Below are positions 24,299 to 32,200 of a stretch of DNA of 64,000 nt, one piece after another (the stretch's first letter is position 1; each line of letters begins with the position of its first letter). The stretch covers positions 1-64,000 of the forward strand of contig DAIUFE010000006.1 in assembly GCA_036844765.1 (NCBI GenBank), given 5' to 3'. Source of the DNA: Thermocaproicibacter sp036844765 (GTDB lineage Bacteria; Bacillota; Clostridia; Oscillospirales; Acutalibacteraceae). The translations under genes and the position numbers were made by a program. The notes below the pieces were generated by a model that was given only the letters and a program-made list of their open reading frames with translations, was not told the DNA's origin and searched no databases.

Positions 24299-26509
24299 TC
24301 ATTCCACATGATTCGGCTCAATAAACTCCACCGTCACCACCGTGCCGGGAAGAACTTTGGTCCCCTCGGCGACGCTCTGCGAACTGGAGACCGCGTTCGA
24401 GCCGGTGAGCGCAGCGCCGGCGATACTGATGTTCACGCCGGCCTCGGCGGCCTTTCGGTTGGCCTCGGCCAGCGAAAGGCCCGTCAGCTTCGGGACCGAG
24501 ACTTTGTCGGAAGGATTCTGCTGCCCCGCGAACAGGACGACCGTCCCGTTCTTCGGCACCGTCTTGCCCGCCTCCGGCACCTGCGAGAGCACTTTGTCCC
24601 CTTCGCCGTACACCTTGGCGGTCAGCTCTTCCTTGGCGACCGCGTTCTTGGCCTCCGCGACCGTTTTGCCGACGACGTCCGGCGCCTTGCCGTCCAGCTT
24701 CGCGAGCTCCTCGTCCGTATAGTTCGGCTCGACGCCGAGGTACGGGAGAATCTCCTGCATCGTCTTGCGGAAGGTCGGGCCGGCGACGCCGCTGCCGTAA
24801 TAGCCGTTCGGGCCGTGCGGCTCGTCGTAAAAGACCAGCATCGCGTACTGCGGGTCGTCCGCGGGGGCGAAGCCGCAGTAGGATGCGATATACTCCTGCC
24901 GGTCCTTGATCTCCGTTTTCTCCGAGGTCCCCGTCTTGCCCGCGATGCGGTAGCCCGCGATATAGCCGCTCTTGGCCGTGCCGGTGGTCGCGTCCTGCTG
25001 GAGGATGGCGCTCATGCGCTGCGACGTTTTGGCGGAGATCACCTGGCGCTTCGGAGAGGTGTCCGCCGCCTTGACGATGTTGCCGCCGTCGTCGACGATC
25101 TCCTCGACGACGTGGGGCCGGACCAGATAGCCGCCGTTCGCGACGGCCGCGCAGGCGGTGATCATCTGGATGGGCGTGATGTGGTTGGTCTGGCCGAACG
25201 AGGCGACGGCGAGGTCCAGCGGGGTCATCTTATTCTGGGGCACGTACAGGCTGCGGGATTCGCCGGGCAGGTCGATCCCGGTTTTGTCCGCGAAGCCGAA
25301 GCCCTCGAAATACTTGAAGAACCGGTCGATCCCCAGCATCTGGCCGACCTGCATAAACACCACGTTGCTGGAATTGCAGATCCCCTGCGCGAAGGTCAGC
25401 CGGCCGAACCCGCCCCGTTTCCAGTCGTGGATATCGTACCCGCCGATATGCAGGGACCCCGGGCAGTTGAACGGGGTGTTCTCGTTGACGAGGTTCTCCT
25501 CCAGCGCCGCGGAGGCCGGCACCATCTTGAAGACCGAGCCGGGGTAATAGGTGTCGCTCACGCACTTGTTGCGCCACTGCTCCTGCCGCGCCTTCTGAAG
25601 CGCCTCCTTTTTCTGCTTCGCGTCGGTGATCTTCGCGATGGCCGCGGCCGCGGTCTTATCGGCGATGGTGAACGGGTCGTTCGGGTCGAAATCGCCCTTG
25701 ACCGCCATGCCGAGGATGGCGCCGGTCTTGACGTTCATCACGATGGCGCAGCCGCGGTTCTGCACGTTGTTGTCGAGAAGGCCCTGCGCGAGGTTCTTTT
25801 CCAGATAATGCTGCACGACCTCGTCGATCGTAAGAACCAGGCTGTTCCCCTCCTGGGCGGGGACCTCCTGCTCGTACTGGAAGGGCATGTTGGTCCCCAC
25901 GGCGTTCCGGGCCGTGACCAGGCGGCCCGCGACGCCCGTCAGCTCGCTGTCGTACTCGGCCTCAATTCCGGAGAGGCCCTGGCTGTCCGTTCCGGTAAAG
26001 CCGAGGATCGTGGCGGCGAAGGCCCCGAACGGATAATACCTTTTATAGTTTTCCACCAGCCGGATGCCGTCCTTAATGTCGTTCTTTTCCATGAACGCCA
26101 GAATCTTGTCGCGGACGTCCGACTCCACCTTCGATTTAATCCGGTCGTAATAGGTCTTTTTTTTGCTGCGCTCGACGATGTCCTCTTTTTTCATTCCGAG
26201 GATCTTGGAAAGGCCGTCGGCGATCTGATCGCGGTTTTCGTCGGTGATGAACGCCGGCTCGAGGATCACGTCCCAGACCGTGGCGCTTTTGGCCAGCTCC
26301 TTCCGGTTGCGGTCGTAGATGGTCCCGCGCTTCGCGGAGAGGGTGGTGTCCTTCAGGTATTGGTCGGTCGCGCGCATCTGCAGCTCCGGGCCCTGGATGA
26401 TCTGCAGCTTCACGAGACTGGCGACGATCGCGCCGAACCCGCCGACGGTCAGCGCCGCCAGAAGCAGGATCGTTCTGTGCCACATGCGGATTGTTGTGCC
26501 CTTCGCCAT
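24299..26509 (-). CDS. spoVD: Class B PBP with PASTA domains, SpoVD-like
   Basis: The 736-residue transpeptidase has one N-terminal membrane anchor (about 9-32) and a PBP dimerization domain starting RGTIYDRN. Catalytic Ser325 lies in YPGSVFKM, with SSN at 380-382 and KTGT at 525-528. Two C-terminal PASTA repeats span about 610-735. PASTA-bearing class B PBPs at this locus are SpoVD (spore cortex) or division PBPs; which is the case here cannot be told from sequence. The 132-base gap from ftsL could hold a separate promoter. Confidence 0.92.
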   Translation of the reverse strand: MAKGTTIRMWHRTILLLAALTVGGFGAIVASLVKLQIIQGPELQMRATDQYLKDTTLSAKRGTIYDRNRKELAKSATVWDVILEPAFITDENRDQIADGLSKILGMKKEDIVERSKKKTYYDRIKSKVESDVRDKILAFMEKNDIKDGIRLVENYKRYYPFGAFAATILGFTGTDSQGLSGIEAEYDSELTGVAGRLVTARNAVGTNMPFQYEQEVPAQEGNSLVLTIDEVVQHYLEKNLAQGLLDNNVQNRGCAIVMNVKTGAILGMAVKGDFDPNDPFTIADKTAAAAIAKITDAKQKKEALQKARQEQWRNKCVSDTYYPGSVFKMVPASAALEENLVNENTPFNCPGSLHIGGYDIHDWKRGGFGRLTFAQGICNSSNVVFMQVGQMLGIDRFFKYFEGFGFADKTGIDLPGESRSLYVPQNKMTPLDLAVASFGQTNHITPIQMITACAAVANGGYLVRPHVVEEIVDDGGNIVKAADTSPKRQVISAKTSQRMSAILQQDATTGTAKSGYIAGYRIAGKTGTSEKTEIKDRQEYIASYCGFAPADDPQYAMLVFYDEPHGPNGYYGSGVAGPTFRKTMQEILPYLGVEPNYTDEELAKLDGKAPDVVGKTVAEAKNAVAKEELTAKVYGEGDKVLSQVPEAGKTVPKNGTVVLFAGQQNPSDKVSVPKLTGLSLAEANRKAAEAGVNISIAGAALTGSNAVSSSQSVAEGTKVLPGTVVTVEFIEPNHVE

Positions 26510-26641
26510 ACGCCCTCCAAAAAATCCGGAAACTTTCGGACAACAAAGCGAGAGTCAAGATGTCCTCTCAACTCTCCCCCGGGACGGCCGGCCGCCTTCC
26601 CCTCATTCTATACTTATTGGAAGCATCCCGCTTTTATGCCA
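26510..26641 (-). promoter_or_regulatory. Gap between ftsL and spoVD with possible regulatory signals
   Basis: The leader of spoVD contains a weak TCCGaAA/TTcCGGA hairpin followed by six T (about 26518-26540), which might act as a partial terminator. Upstream are AT-rich GCATAAA and TATAGAAT segments that loosely resemble a sporulation-type promoter. GGAGGGC precedes the ATG. Confidence 0.3.
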
Positions 26642-27136
26642 TTACCAGAGCAGCCGCTCCGCCGCCTGCAGCAGGCGGTCGAGCCAGCCGGCCCCGCCGT
26701 CCTTCCGCAGGACCTGCGTGCGGTCCCCTTTGGAAAGCTCGACCGCCGTCGTCTGGTCCAGGCCGGCTTTCTGCATCCCGAGCCGGCTCGCGGCGTAGGT
26801 TTCGACCGCCTCCAGCGAAAAGCCGGCGTCGGATTTGAGCTTCATCTGGGTGTAGATCCCCTCCTGCTCGGTCAGCGTCTTCTGCGCCGCGTCCAGCGAT
26901 TCCGTCAGCTCGGTGAGCTGGACCTGGCCCCAGACGAACGTCCCCAGGATGCCCGCGACCGCGGTGAAGGCGAGAAACGAGAGGAACATGCGGACCCGGT
27001 GCGGCTTCGGGCGCCTGTTCTCCGCCAGCCGTTCGGGCGGAAGCTCGATGACATTGTTCCTTTTCCGCGGCGCTTCCGCGGCGCGCCGCTTCGGTTCAAA
27101 CAGCTCGAAATCGTATGCTTCGCTGCGGTTTGCCAT
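26642..27136 (-). CDS. ftsL: Division protein FtsL-like
   Basis: The 164-residue protein has a basic cytosolic tail, one membrane segment at about 48-70 and a short coiled coil (LTELTESLDAAQKTLTEQEG). The C-terminal tail is Gly/Leu-rich. Small bitopic proteins between rsmH and the PBP gene are FtsL, the partner of FtsQ/DivIC in the divisome. The sequence itself is poorly conserved, so the call rests on topology and position. Confidence 0.8.
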   Translation of the reverse strand: MANRSEAYDFELFEPKRRAAEAPRKRNNVIELPPERLAENRRPKPHRVRMFLSFLAFTAVAGILGTFVWGQVQLTELTESLDAAQKTLTEQEGIYTQMKLKSDAGFSLEAVETYAASRLGMQKAGLDQTTAVELSKGDRTQVLRKDGGAGWLDRLLQAAERLLW

Positions 27137-27158
27137 GATACCACTCCCGTTCCGGCAA

Positions 27159-28085
27159 TCAGAGTTTTATGCAGACCCGGAGCCGCGAGCTGCGGCAGCG
27201 GGGGTTGTCCCGTATTTCGTCCCCGGTGGGGGCCACGCCCCTCTTGGAAAGGAGCTTCGCCTTCGGCTCCCGGCGGAAGGCCCTTCTGGGGTCCTGCGGC
27301 GTCGGGATCAGACCGGAGGACCACTCGGCCATGCGGCGCTTCACGATCCGGTCCTCCAGCGACTGGAAGGTGATGACCGCCAGCCGCCCGCCGGGCCTCA
27401 GGACGGAGAACGCGGCGTCCAGCCCCTGCGAGAGCCTGTCCAGCTCGCCGTTGACCTGGATCCGCAGCGCCTGGAACGTCCTGCGCGCCGGGTGCCCGGG
27501 TCCCCGCCGGGCCGCCGCGGGAACGGAGTCCTTCACGATCTCCGCGAGCTGCAGCGTCGTTTCGACGGGGGCCCTCTCCCGCGCCCGCACGATTCCGCGG
27601 GCGATGGCGCGCGCGTGCTTTTCCTCGCCGTAGCGGAACAGGATGTCCGCAAGCTCCCGCTCGGAGAAGGTGTTGACCACGTCCCGCGCCGAGACGCCCT
27701 CCCGGCTCATGCGCATGTCGAGAGGGGCGTCCGCGCGGTACGAAAAACCGCGCGCCGGGTTGTCGAACTGATAGGAGGAAACGCCGAGGTCAAACAGCAC
27801 GCCGTCCGCCGGAATCATTCCGAACTCTTCGGCCGCGGCGGCGAGGTCCGCGAAATTGCCCCGCCGGACCGTCGCGCACGGAAAGGGCTTCAGCCTCCCG
27901 GACGCCGCCCGGACGGCGTCCGGGTCCTGATCGATCGCCAGCAGCCTGCCCGTCGTCAACCTTTCGGCGATCGCCTGCGAATGGCCTCCGCCCCCGGCCG
28001 TCCCGTCGATATACCGGCCCTCCGGGCGGATCCCGAGGCTTTCGATCGTCTCCCGCAGCAGCACCGGCCTGTGGCTGAATTCCAT
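27159..28085 (-). CDS. rsmH: 16S rRNA (cytosine1402-N4)-methyltransferase
   Basis: The 308-residue SAM methyltransferase has the family start HRPVLLRETIESL, the SAM loop DGTAGGGGHSQAI, and the DGVLFDLGVSSYQFD and QALRIQVNGEL motifs. It methylates C1402 in the ribosomal P site. It follows mraZ by 15 bases. Confidence 0.97.
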   Translation of the reverse strand: MEFSHRPVLLRETIESLGIRPEGRYIDGTAGGGGHSQAIAERLTTGRLLAIDQDPDAVRAASGRLKPFPCATVRRGNFADLAAAAEEFGMIPADGVLFDLGVSSYQFDNPARGFSYRADAPLDMRMSREGVSARDVVNTFSERELADILFRYGEEKHARAIARGIVRARERAPVETTLQLAEIVKDSVPAAARRGPGHPARRTFQALRIQVNGELDRLSQGLDAAFSVLRPGGRLAVITFQSLEDRIVKRRMAEWSSGLIPTPQDPRRAFRREPKAKLLSKRGVAPTGDEIRDNPRCRSSRLRVCIKL

Positions 28086-28100
28086 CGCGCCCCGCCTTCC

Positions 28101-28520
28101 TTACAGTTCCAGCGAATCCATCGCCTCGGCGATGCTCTGTTCCGTCAGAGAGGCGTTGAACGCCTTCCAGCTCGCGGAATCCCAGATCTCCGCCCGGCTG
28201 GAGGCGCCGATGAACGTGACGTCTTTGGTCAGGCCGGCGTAGTCCCGCAGGACCTGGGGAATCAGGATGCGGCCCTGCCGGTCCGGCTCCGCCTCGACGG
28301 CGCCGGAAAAGAAGAACCGCTGCAGGCCGCGCGCCTTGGAGATCGGCATGGCGCTCACTTTTTCCTGCAGGTTTGCCCATCCCTGCGGCGAAAGGACGAA
28401 CAGGCATCCGTCCAGACCTTTGGTGACATAGAACCTCTCCCCCAGGTCCTCCCGGAACCTGGAAGGGACGATCACCCGGCCCTTCTGGTCGATATTATGC
28501 TGGTATTCCCCGATCAACAT
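28101..28520 (-). CDS. mraZ: Transcriptional regulator MraZ
   Basis: The 139-residue protein has two SpoVT/AbrB-like repeats: VIVPSRFREDLGE with DGCLFVLSPQGW, and DRQGRILIPQVLRDYAGL. MraZ binds GTGGG-type repeats in front of its own operon and controls dcw expression. Matching repeats are present upstream at 28544-28579. Confidence 0.95.
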   Translation of the reverse strand: MLIGEYQHNIDQKGRVIVPSRFREDLGERFYVTKGLDGCLFVLSPQGWANLQEKVSAMPISKARGLQRFFFSGAVEAEPDRQGRILIPQVLRDYAGLTKDVTFIGASSRAEIWDSASWKAFNASLTEQSIAEAMDSLEL

Positions 28521-28543
28521 AATCCGTACCTGCTGGGGGGCTG

Positions 28544-28579
28544 TCCCACTGTGTGGAACTTTCCCCCACCTTTCCCCAC
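28544..28579 (-). promoter_or_regulatory. MraZ operator repeats
   Basis: On the minus strand GTGGGG (28579), GTGGGG (28569) and GTGGGA (28549) are phased at exact 10-base steps, with the 28559 step degenerate (GTTCCA). This matches the known architecture of MraZ boxes just downstream of the dcw promoter. Confidence 0.8.
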
Positions 28580-28591
28580 TTCATGCTACCG

Positions 28592-28620
28592 ATTATAGCG
28601 TACCGCTTCAAAAAAAGCAA
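28592..28620 (-). promoter_or_regulatory. Promoter of the dcw cluster
   Basis: TTGCTT and TATAAT are separated by 17 bp on the minus strand. The MraZ repeats begin about 12 bases downstream of the -10 box. Confidence 0.75.
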
Positions 28621-28701
28621 CCGTTTTCCCGTGTTCCGGCTGCGCGCGGCCGGACGCGGGCGGCGCGCGCACCACCATATTTTGGCGGTGATAAAAGGGA
28701 T

Positions 28702-28732
28702 AAAAAAAATACGCCACAATATCTTGTGGCGC
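28702..28732 (-). terminator. Terminator of the rsmD-coaD operon
   Basis: CGCCACAA/TTGTGGCG stem with a four-base loop and an eight-T run (one interruption) on the minus strand. Confidence 0.8.
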
Positions 28733-28755
28733 AAAATTTAATGTAAATTTTTGGT

Positions 28756-29220
28756 TCAGCCCTGCCCGCCCCGCTGGGAAGCGCGGATATTCTGGCGCAC
28801 CTTGCGCGCTTCCGCCAGAAGCTGGGTCAGGTCGTCGTCCGCGCGCTTCATGAGGTCGTCGACATAGTTGTTGGTGGCGCGGCGCATCTCGCGGGATTTC
28901 GCCTGCGTCTGGCTGAGCAGGTCGTTGGCCTTCTGCTGGGCCTGGCGGGTGATCTCGTCCTGGGCGACCAGGGCCTTGGCGCGCTCCTGCGCCACGCGGA
29001 CAACCGTTTCCGCCTCGCGCTTGGCGTCGGCCAGAATCTGCGAGCGGTCCGCGACGATCGCCTTCGCCTGATGGATCTCCTTCGGGAGGGTCTCGCGGAT
29101 CTCGTCGAGGATCTCCTTGACCTGCTCGCCGTCCAGCACCGCGCGGCCGCGGCTCAGCGGAAGGCTCCACGCCTTCTCCACCATATCGTACAGCTCGTCG
29201 ATCAGCTCATCCACGTTCAT
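28756..29220 (-). CDS. Coiled-coil protein of the coaD operon, unknown function
   Basis: The 154-residue product is chosen from the ATG at 29220 because GAGGGAAACAGA precedes it and the longer frame overlaps coaD out of frame. It is rich in Ala, Glu, Lys and Gln and predicted almost wholly helical (KREAETVVRVAQERAKALVA, QQKANDLLSQTQAKSREMRR). It resembles V-type ATPase subunit E or DivIVA-like helices. Clostridia commonly keep such a gene beside coaD, and it is usually named only as an ATPase-like hypothetical protein. It overlaps the coaD stop by 14 bases. Confidence 0.75.
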   Translation of the reverse strand: MNVDELIDELYDMVEKAWSLPLSRGRAVLDGEQVKEILDEIRETLPKEIHQAKAIVADRSQILADAKREAETVVRVAQERAKALVAQDEITRQAQQKANDLLSQTQAKSREMRRATNNYVDDLMKRADDDLTQLLAEARKVRQNIRASQRGGQG

Positions 29221-29710
29221 TCTGTTTCCCTCCCGTGCACAGGCGGCGCTCGATGTCGCCCAGGATGCACTCCGGCACAAAGTTGGAGATGTCCCCTCCG
29301 AAGCTCGCCACCTGTTTGACGCCGCTCGAGCTGAGGAACATGTTTTCCGCCGTCGTGTTGAGGAAGACCGTCTCCAGCTGCGGGTTCAGCTTTTTGTTGA
29401 CCAGCGACATCTGGAACTCGTATTCAAAGTCCGACATGGCGCGCAGGCCCTTCACAATGGCGATGGCGCCCCGGGCTTTCGCGTAATCGGCGAGCAGGCC
29501 GTCGAAACCGACCACCTCGACGTCCCGCATGCCCTCGGTGCAGCGTTTCAGAAGGTCGATGCGCTCTTCCAGCGTAAACGCGGTGTGCTTGGCCGGGTTC
29601 ACCAGAACGGCGACGATCAGGTGGTCGAACAGCTTGCGGGCGCGGTTGATGATATCCATATGGCCCAGCGTCACCGGGTCGAAGCTGCCGGGGCAGATCG
29701 CGATCCTCAC
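29207..29710 (-). CDS. coaD: Phosphopantetheine adenylyltransferase
   Basis: A GTG start at 29710 overlaps the rsmD stop (GTGA). The 167-residue enzyme opens IAICPGSFDPVTLGHMDII, carrying the T/HxGH nucleotidyltransferase motif, and contains the FEYEFQMSLVNKKLNP and LSSSGVKQVASFGGD (ISSS-type) segments. It transfers AMP to 4'-phosphopantetheine, the penultimate CoA step. Confidence 0.97.
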   Translation of the reverse strand: MRIAICPGSFDPVTLGHMDIINRARKLFDHLIVAVLVNPAKHTAFTLEERIDLLKRCTEGMRDVEVVGFDGLLADYAKARGAIAIVKGLRAMSDFEYEFQMSLVNKKLNPQLETVFLNTTAENMFLSSSGVKQVASFGGDISNFVPECILGDIERRLCTGGKQNERG

Positions 29711-30258
29711 CGGGCGGTCACATCCTTCCGGCGGTACATGCTCAGCACGACGCGGCCGTACCGGTGGAACCAGACGCGGCCGAAGCCGCCCGCCTCTTCT
29801 GGCATCTCTTCGTCGGAGGGGTTCTCGCAGACGATCACGCCGCCGGGGTTCATCCGCCCCGCCGTCATGGGCAGGGCGCGCTGCAGAATCCCCGTGCGGT
29901 AAGGCGGGTCCAGAAAAGCGATGTCGAACGGCTCGCCGCCGCGCGCCAGGAAAGAGGCGAACTCCATGACTTCGATCCTCGCGCCGGACAGAAGGCCGCA
30001 GCTTTCGAGATTGGCCCGGACGACCTCGGCGGAATCGCGGCTCGCGTCCACGAACACGGCCTCCCGCGCGCCGCGGCTGAGAGCCTCGATGCCCAGCTGG
30101 CCGGAGCCGGCGAACAGGTCCAGCACGCGCCGCCCCTCGATCTCGAACTGGAGGGCGCTGAAAAGCGCTTCCTTGACCCGCTCCGGGGTGGGGCGGACGC
30201 TTTCGCCCGCGCGGGTGATCAGCCGCTTGCCCCGCGCCGTTCCGGTTATGACTCTCAT
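29707..30258 (-). CDS. rsmD: 16S rRNA (guanine966-N2)-methyltransferase
   Basis: The 183-residue Rossmann methyltransferase opens MRVITGTARGKRL and has the SAM motif DLFAGSGQLGIEALSRGA. The catalytic DPPY occurs in IAFLDPPYRTG. It methylates G966 of 16S rRNA. It is the first gene of rsmD-coaD-coiled-coil protein and divergent from yebC. Confidence 0.95.
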   Translation of the reverse strand: MRVITGTARGKRLITRAGESVRPTPERVKEALFSALQFEIEGRRVLDLFAGSGQLGIEALSRGAREAVFVDASRDSAEVVRANLESCGLLSGARIEVMEFASFLARGGEPFDIAFLDPPYRTGILQRALPMTAGRMNPGGVIVCENPSDEEMPEEAGGFGRVWFHRYGRVVLSMYRRKDVTAR

Positions 30259-30286
30259 AAGACAACCACCTTCGATGGATTACTTT

Positions 30287-30315
30287 ATTATCCCATGAAC
30301 CCGCGCGGCTGTCAA
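30287..30315 (-). promoter_or_regulatory. Promoter of rsmD-coaD
   Basis: TTGACA and GATAAT are separated by 17 bp on the minus strand, about 30 bases upstream of the rsmD start. Confidence 0.8.
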
Positions 30316-30322
30316 GCCGGCC

Positions 30323-30351
30323 TTGATAATCGGCGGAAGGCGTGGTATAAT
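30323..30351 (+). promoter_or_regulatory. Promoter of yebC
   Basis: TTGATA and TATAAT are separated by 17 bp, and the -35 boxes of this and the rsmD promoter are only eight bases apart, back to back. Confidence 0.82.
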
Positions 30352-30417
30352 TCAAAATATCACGATCAAAAAGCGGGAAAATCTCTTCGAGGGCGGATAA
30401 ACCGGGAGGACGGATTT

Positions 30418-31155
30418 ATGTCAGGCCATTCCAAGTGGAACAATATCAAGCGGAAAAAGGAAAAAACCGACGGCGCGCGCGCGAAGGTCTTCACGAAGAT
30501 CGGGCGTGAGCTTTCAGTCGCGGTCAAGGAGGGCGGCGGCCCCGACCCGAACGCCAACTCGCGCCTGAAGGACTGCATCGCCAAGGCCAAAGCGGCCAAC
30601 GTGCCGAATGAGAATATCGAGCGCATCATCAAAAAAGCCGCCGGCGAAGGCAACGACAACAAATACGAGAACATCACCTACGAAGGGTACGGCCCGAACG
30701 GCATCGCCGTGATCGTGGAGACGCTGACCGACAACCGCAACCGCACCGCGGGCGATCTGCGCCACTATTTCGACAAGTTCGGCGGGAACCTGGGGACGAA
30801 CGGGTGCGTGTCCTTCCTGTTCCAGCGCAGGGGCGTCCTCGTCATCGAGCGCGAGGGCCTCGGGGAGGACAAGGTGATGGAGGACTGCCTGGAGGCGGGC
30901 GCGTCCGATTTTCAGGCGGACGACGACGTCTTCGAGATCTACACGGAGCCGGACGATTTCAGCGGCGTGCTGTCCGACCTGGAGCGGAAAGGGTACCGCT
31001 TCGTCACGGCGGAGATCGAGATGGTGCCGAACTCCTACGTCTCCCTCACGGACGAAGGGGCGGCGTCCCGGATGCAGCACCTGCTCGACGCGCTGGAGGA
31101 CAACGACGACGTACAAAACATCTGGCACAACTGGGAGAACCCTGAAGAAGAATAA
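30418..31155 (+). CDS. yebC: YebC/PmpR family regulator (TACO1-like)
   Basis: The 245-residue protein opens SGHSKWNNIKRKKEKTDGAR, the family signature, after a GGGAGGA ribosome site. Three alpha/beta domains follow (NITYEGYGPNGIAVIVETLT and the C-terminal DDDVFEIYTEPDDF). Members act as DNA-binding regulators or as ribosome-associated factors that relieve stalling at proline runs. It is monocistronic with a strong terminator. Confidence 0.95.
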   Translation: MSGHSKWNNIKRKKEKTDGARAKVFTKIGRELSVAVKEGGGPDPNANSRLKDCIAKAKAANVPNENIERIIKKAAGEGNDNKYENITYEGYGPNGIAVIVETLTDNRNRTAGDLRHYFDKFGGNLGTNGCVSFLFQRRGVLVIEREGLGEDKVMEDCLEAGASDFQADDDVFEIYTEPDDFSGVLSDLERKGYRFVTAEIEMVPNSYVSLTDEGAASRMQHLLDALEDNDDVQNIWHNWENPEEE

Positions 31156-31185
31156 AATCCGGTTTTTATATTGAATACATTCGGA

Positions 31186-31226
31186 AGCCCTCTTCGCATA
31201 AAGGCCATGCGAAGAGGGCTTTTTTA
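31186..31226 (+). terminator. Terminator of yebC
   Basis: A 14-bp stem AGCCCTCTTCGCAT/ATGCGAAGAGGGCT with a seven-base loop and a five-T run. Confidence 0.9.
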
Positions 31227-31337
31227 TGTGGAAGTATCGGCTCCAAAACGATCCGTCGCCGATAAAATCTCATCGCAATAAGAAACCATGTGCCGCAGGA
31301 TGTTCGCATCCCGCTCAGCCGGCATTCGGCGGCTCAT
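31224..31337 (-). pseudogene. N-terminal remnant of a HepT-like (DUF86) gene
   Basis: A 37-codon frame starts with ATGA overlap at the permease stop and reads ...RDANILRHMVSYCDEILSAT..., closely resembling the first helix of HepT/DUF86 ribonuclease toxins. It ends at a TAA beside the yebC terminator, so the remaining about 80 residues and any MNT antitoxin partner are missing. It may be translated as a short peptide or be a pure relic. The similarity is judged by eye. Confidence 0.4.
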
Positions 31338-32161
31338 CCTTTGACGGCGCCGGCGGTAATGCCGGCCAGAATATACCTTTGGAAAAGCACATACAGAAGG
31401 ATCGTCGGCAGCATGATGATGATGATGCCCGCCGCCAGGTTCTGCCAGGACCCCTGCTGCGCGTTGGCGTAGTCCATCAGGAAGGTGGTCAGGGTGCGCA
31501 GGCGGTTCGCCGGCATATAGAGATAGGGAATATACATGTCGTTGATGATCGTGATGGATTTGATGATCACGACGGTCGCGGTCGCCGGCGCGAGGAGCGG
31601 GAAGATGATCCTCGCGAACAGACCCCAGTAGCTGCAGCCGTCCAGCAGCGCGCTTTCGTCCAGCGACACCGGCAGGGCGGAGATAAACTGCCGGTAGATA
31701 TACAGCTGCATCAGGTCCGCCGCGATATAGATGATGATCGGCGCCCCGAGCGTATTGTACAGATGGATCCCCTTGATGATCTTGAAGCGCGCGATCTCCG
31801 TCACGAAGGAGGGGATCAGCATTCCCGCGAAGAACAGCGCCACGACGACCGACCGGAAGCGGAACTGGAACCGCTCGATGATATAGGCCGTCACGGCTCC
31901 GAGAAGCACGTTGAAAAACACGCTGACCGCGAGGATGGCGATCGTATTGCGGAAACCGATCCAAAGGTACTTGTTGCCCAGCACTTTTCTGAAGTTGGCA
32001 AAGGTAACGTGGGCCGGCAGCAGAAGCGGTGAGGTGTTCACCATGTCCGCCCGGGTTTTCAGGGCGGCGAACAGCGTCAGCAGGATCGGCGCAAGCACGA
32101 CCAGGACCATGGCGATGCAGACCGCCTGCTTGAAGATCTGGGTAACCGCCGCTTTTTTCAC
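31334..32161 (-). CDS. Sugar ABC transporter permease (MalG type), system 1
   Basis: The 275-residue permease has six membrane segments and the EAA loop ESALLDGCSYWGLFARIIFPLLAP that docks the ATPase. It pairs with the upstream MalF-type permease and binding protein of the same operon. No ATPase gene is present, which is normal for CUT1 systems served by a shared MsmK-like ATPase. It is followed by the HepT-like remnant. Confidence 0.93.
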   Translation of the reverse strand: MKKAAVTQIFKQAVCIAMVLVVLAPILLTLFAALKTRADMVNTSPLLLPAHVTFANFRKVLGNKYLWIGFRNTIAILAVSVFFNVLLGAVTAYIIERFQFRFRSVVVALFFAGMLIPSFVTEIARFKIIKGIHLYNTLGAPIIIYIAADLMQLYIYRQFISALPVSLDESALLDGCSYWGLFARIIFPLLAPATATVVIIKSITIINDMYIPYLYMPANRLRTLTTFLMDYANAQQGSWQNLAAGIIIIMLPTILLYVLFQRYILAGITAGAVKG

Positions 32162-32200
32162 GCCGCGTCACTCTCCTCTTAAACGAATAAATTTCGGCTT

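Noticed and set aside
29207..30355. A 382-codon frame suggesting a coaD fusion
   Set aside because: The N-terminal part is rsmD in a different frame. CoaD starts at the GTG at 29710, which overlaps the rsmD stop.
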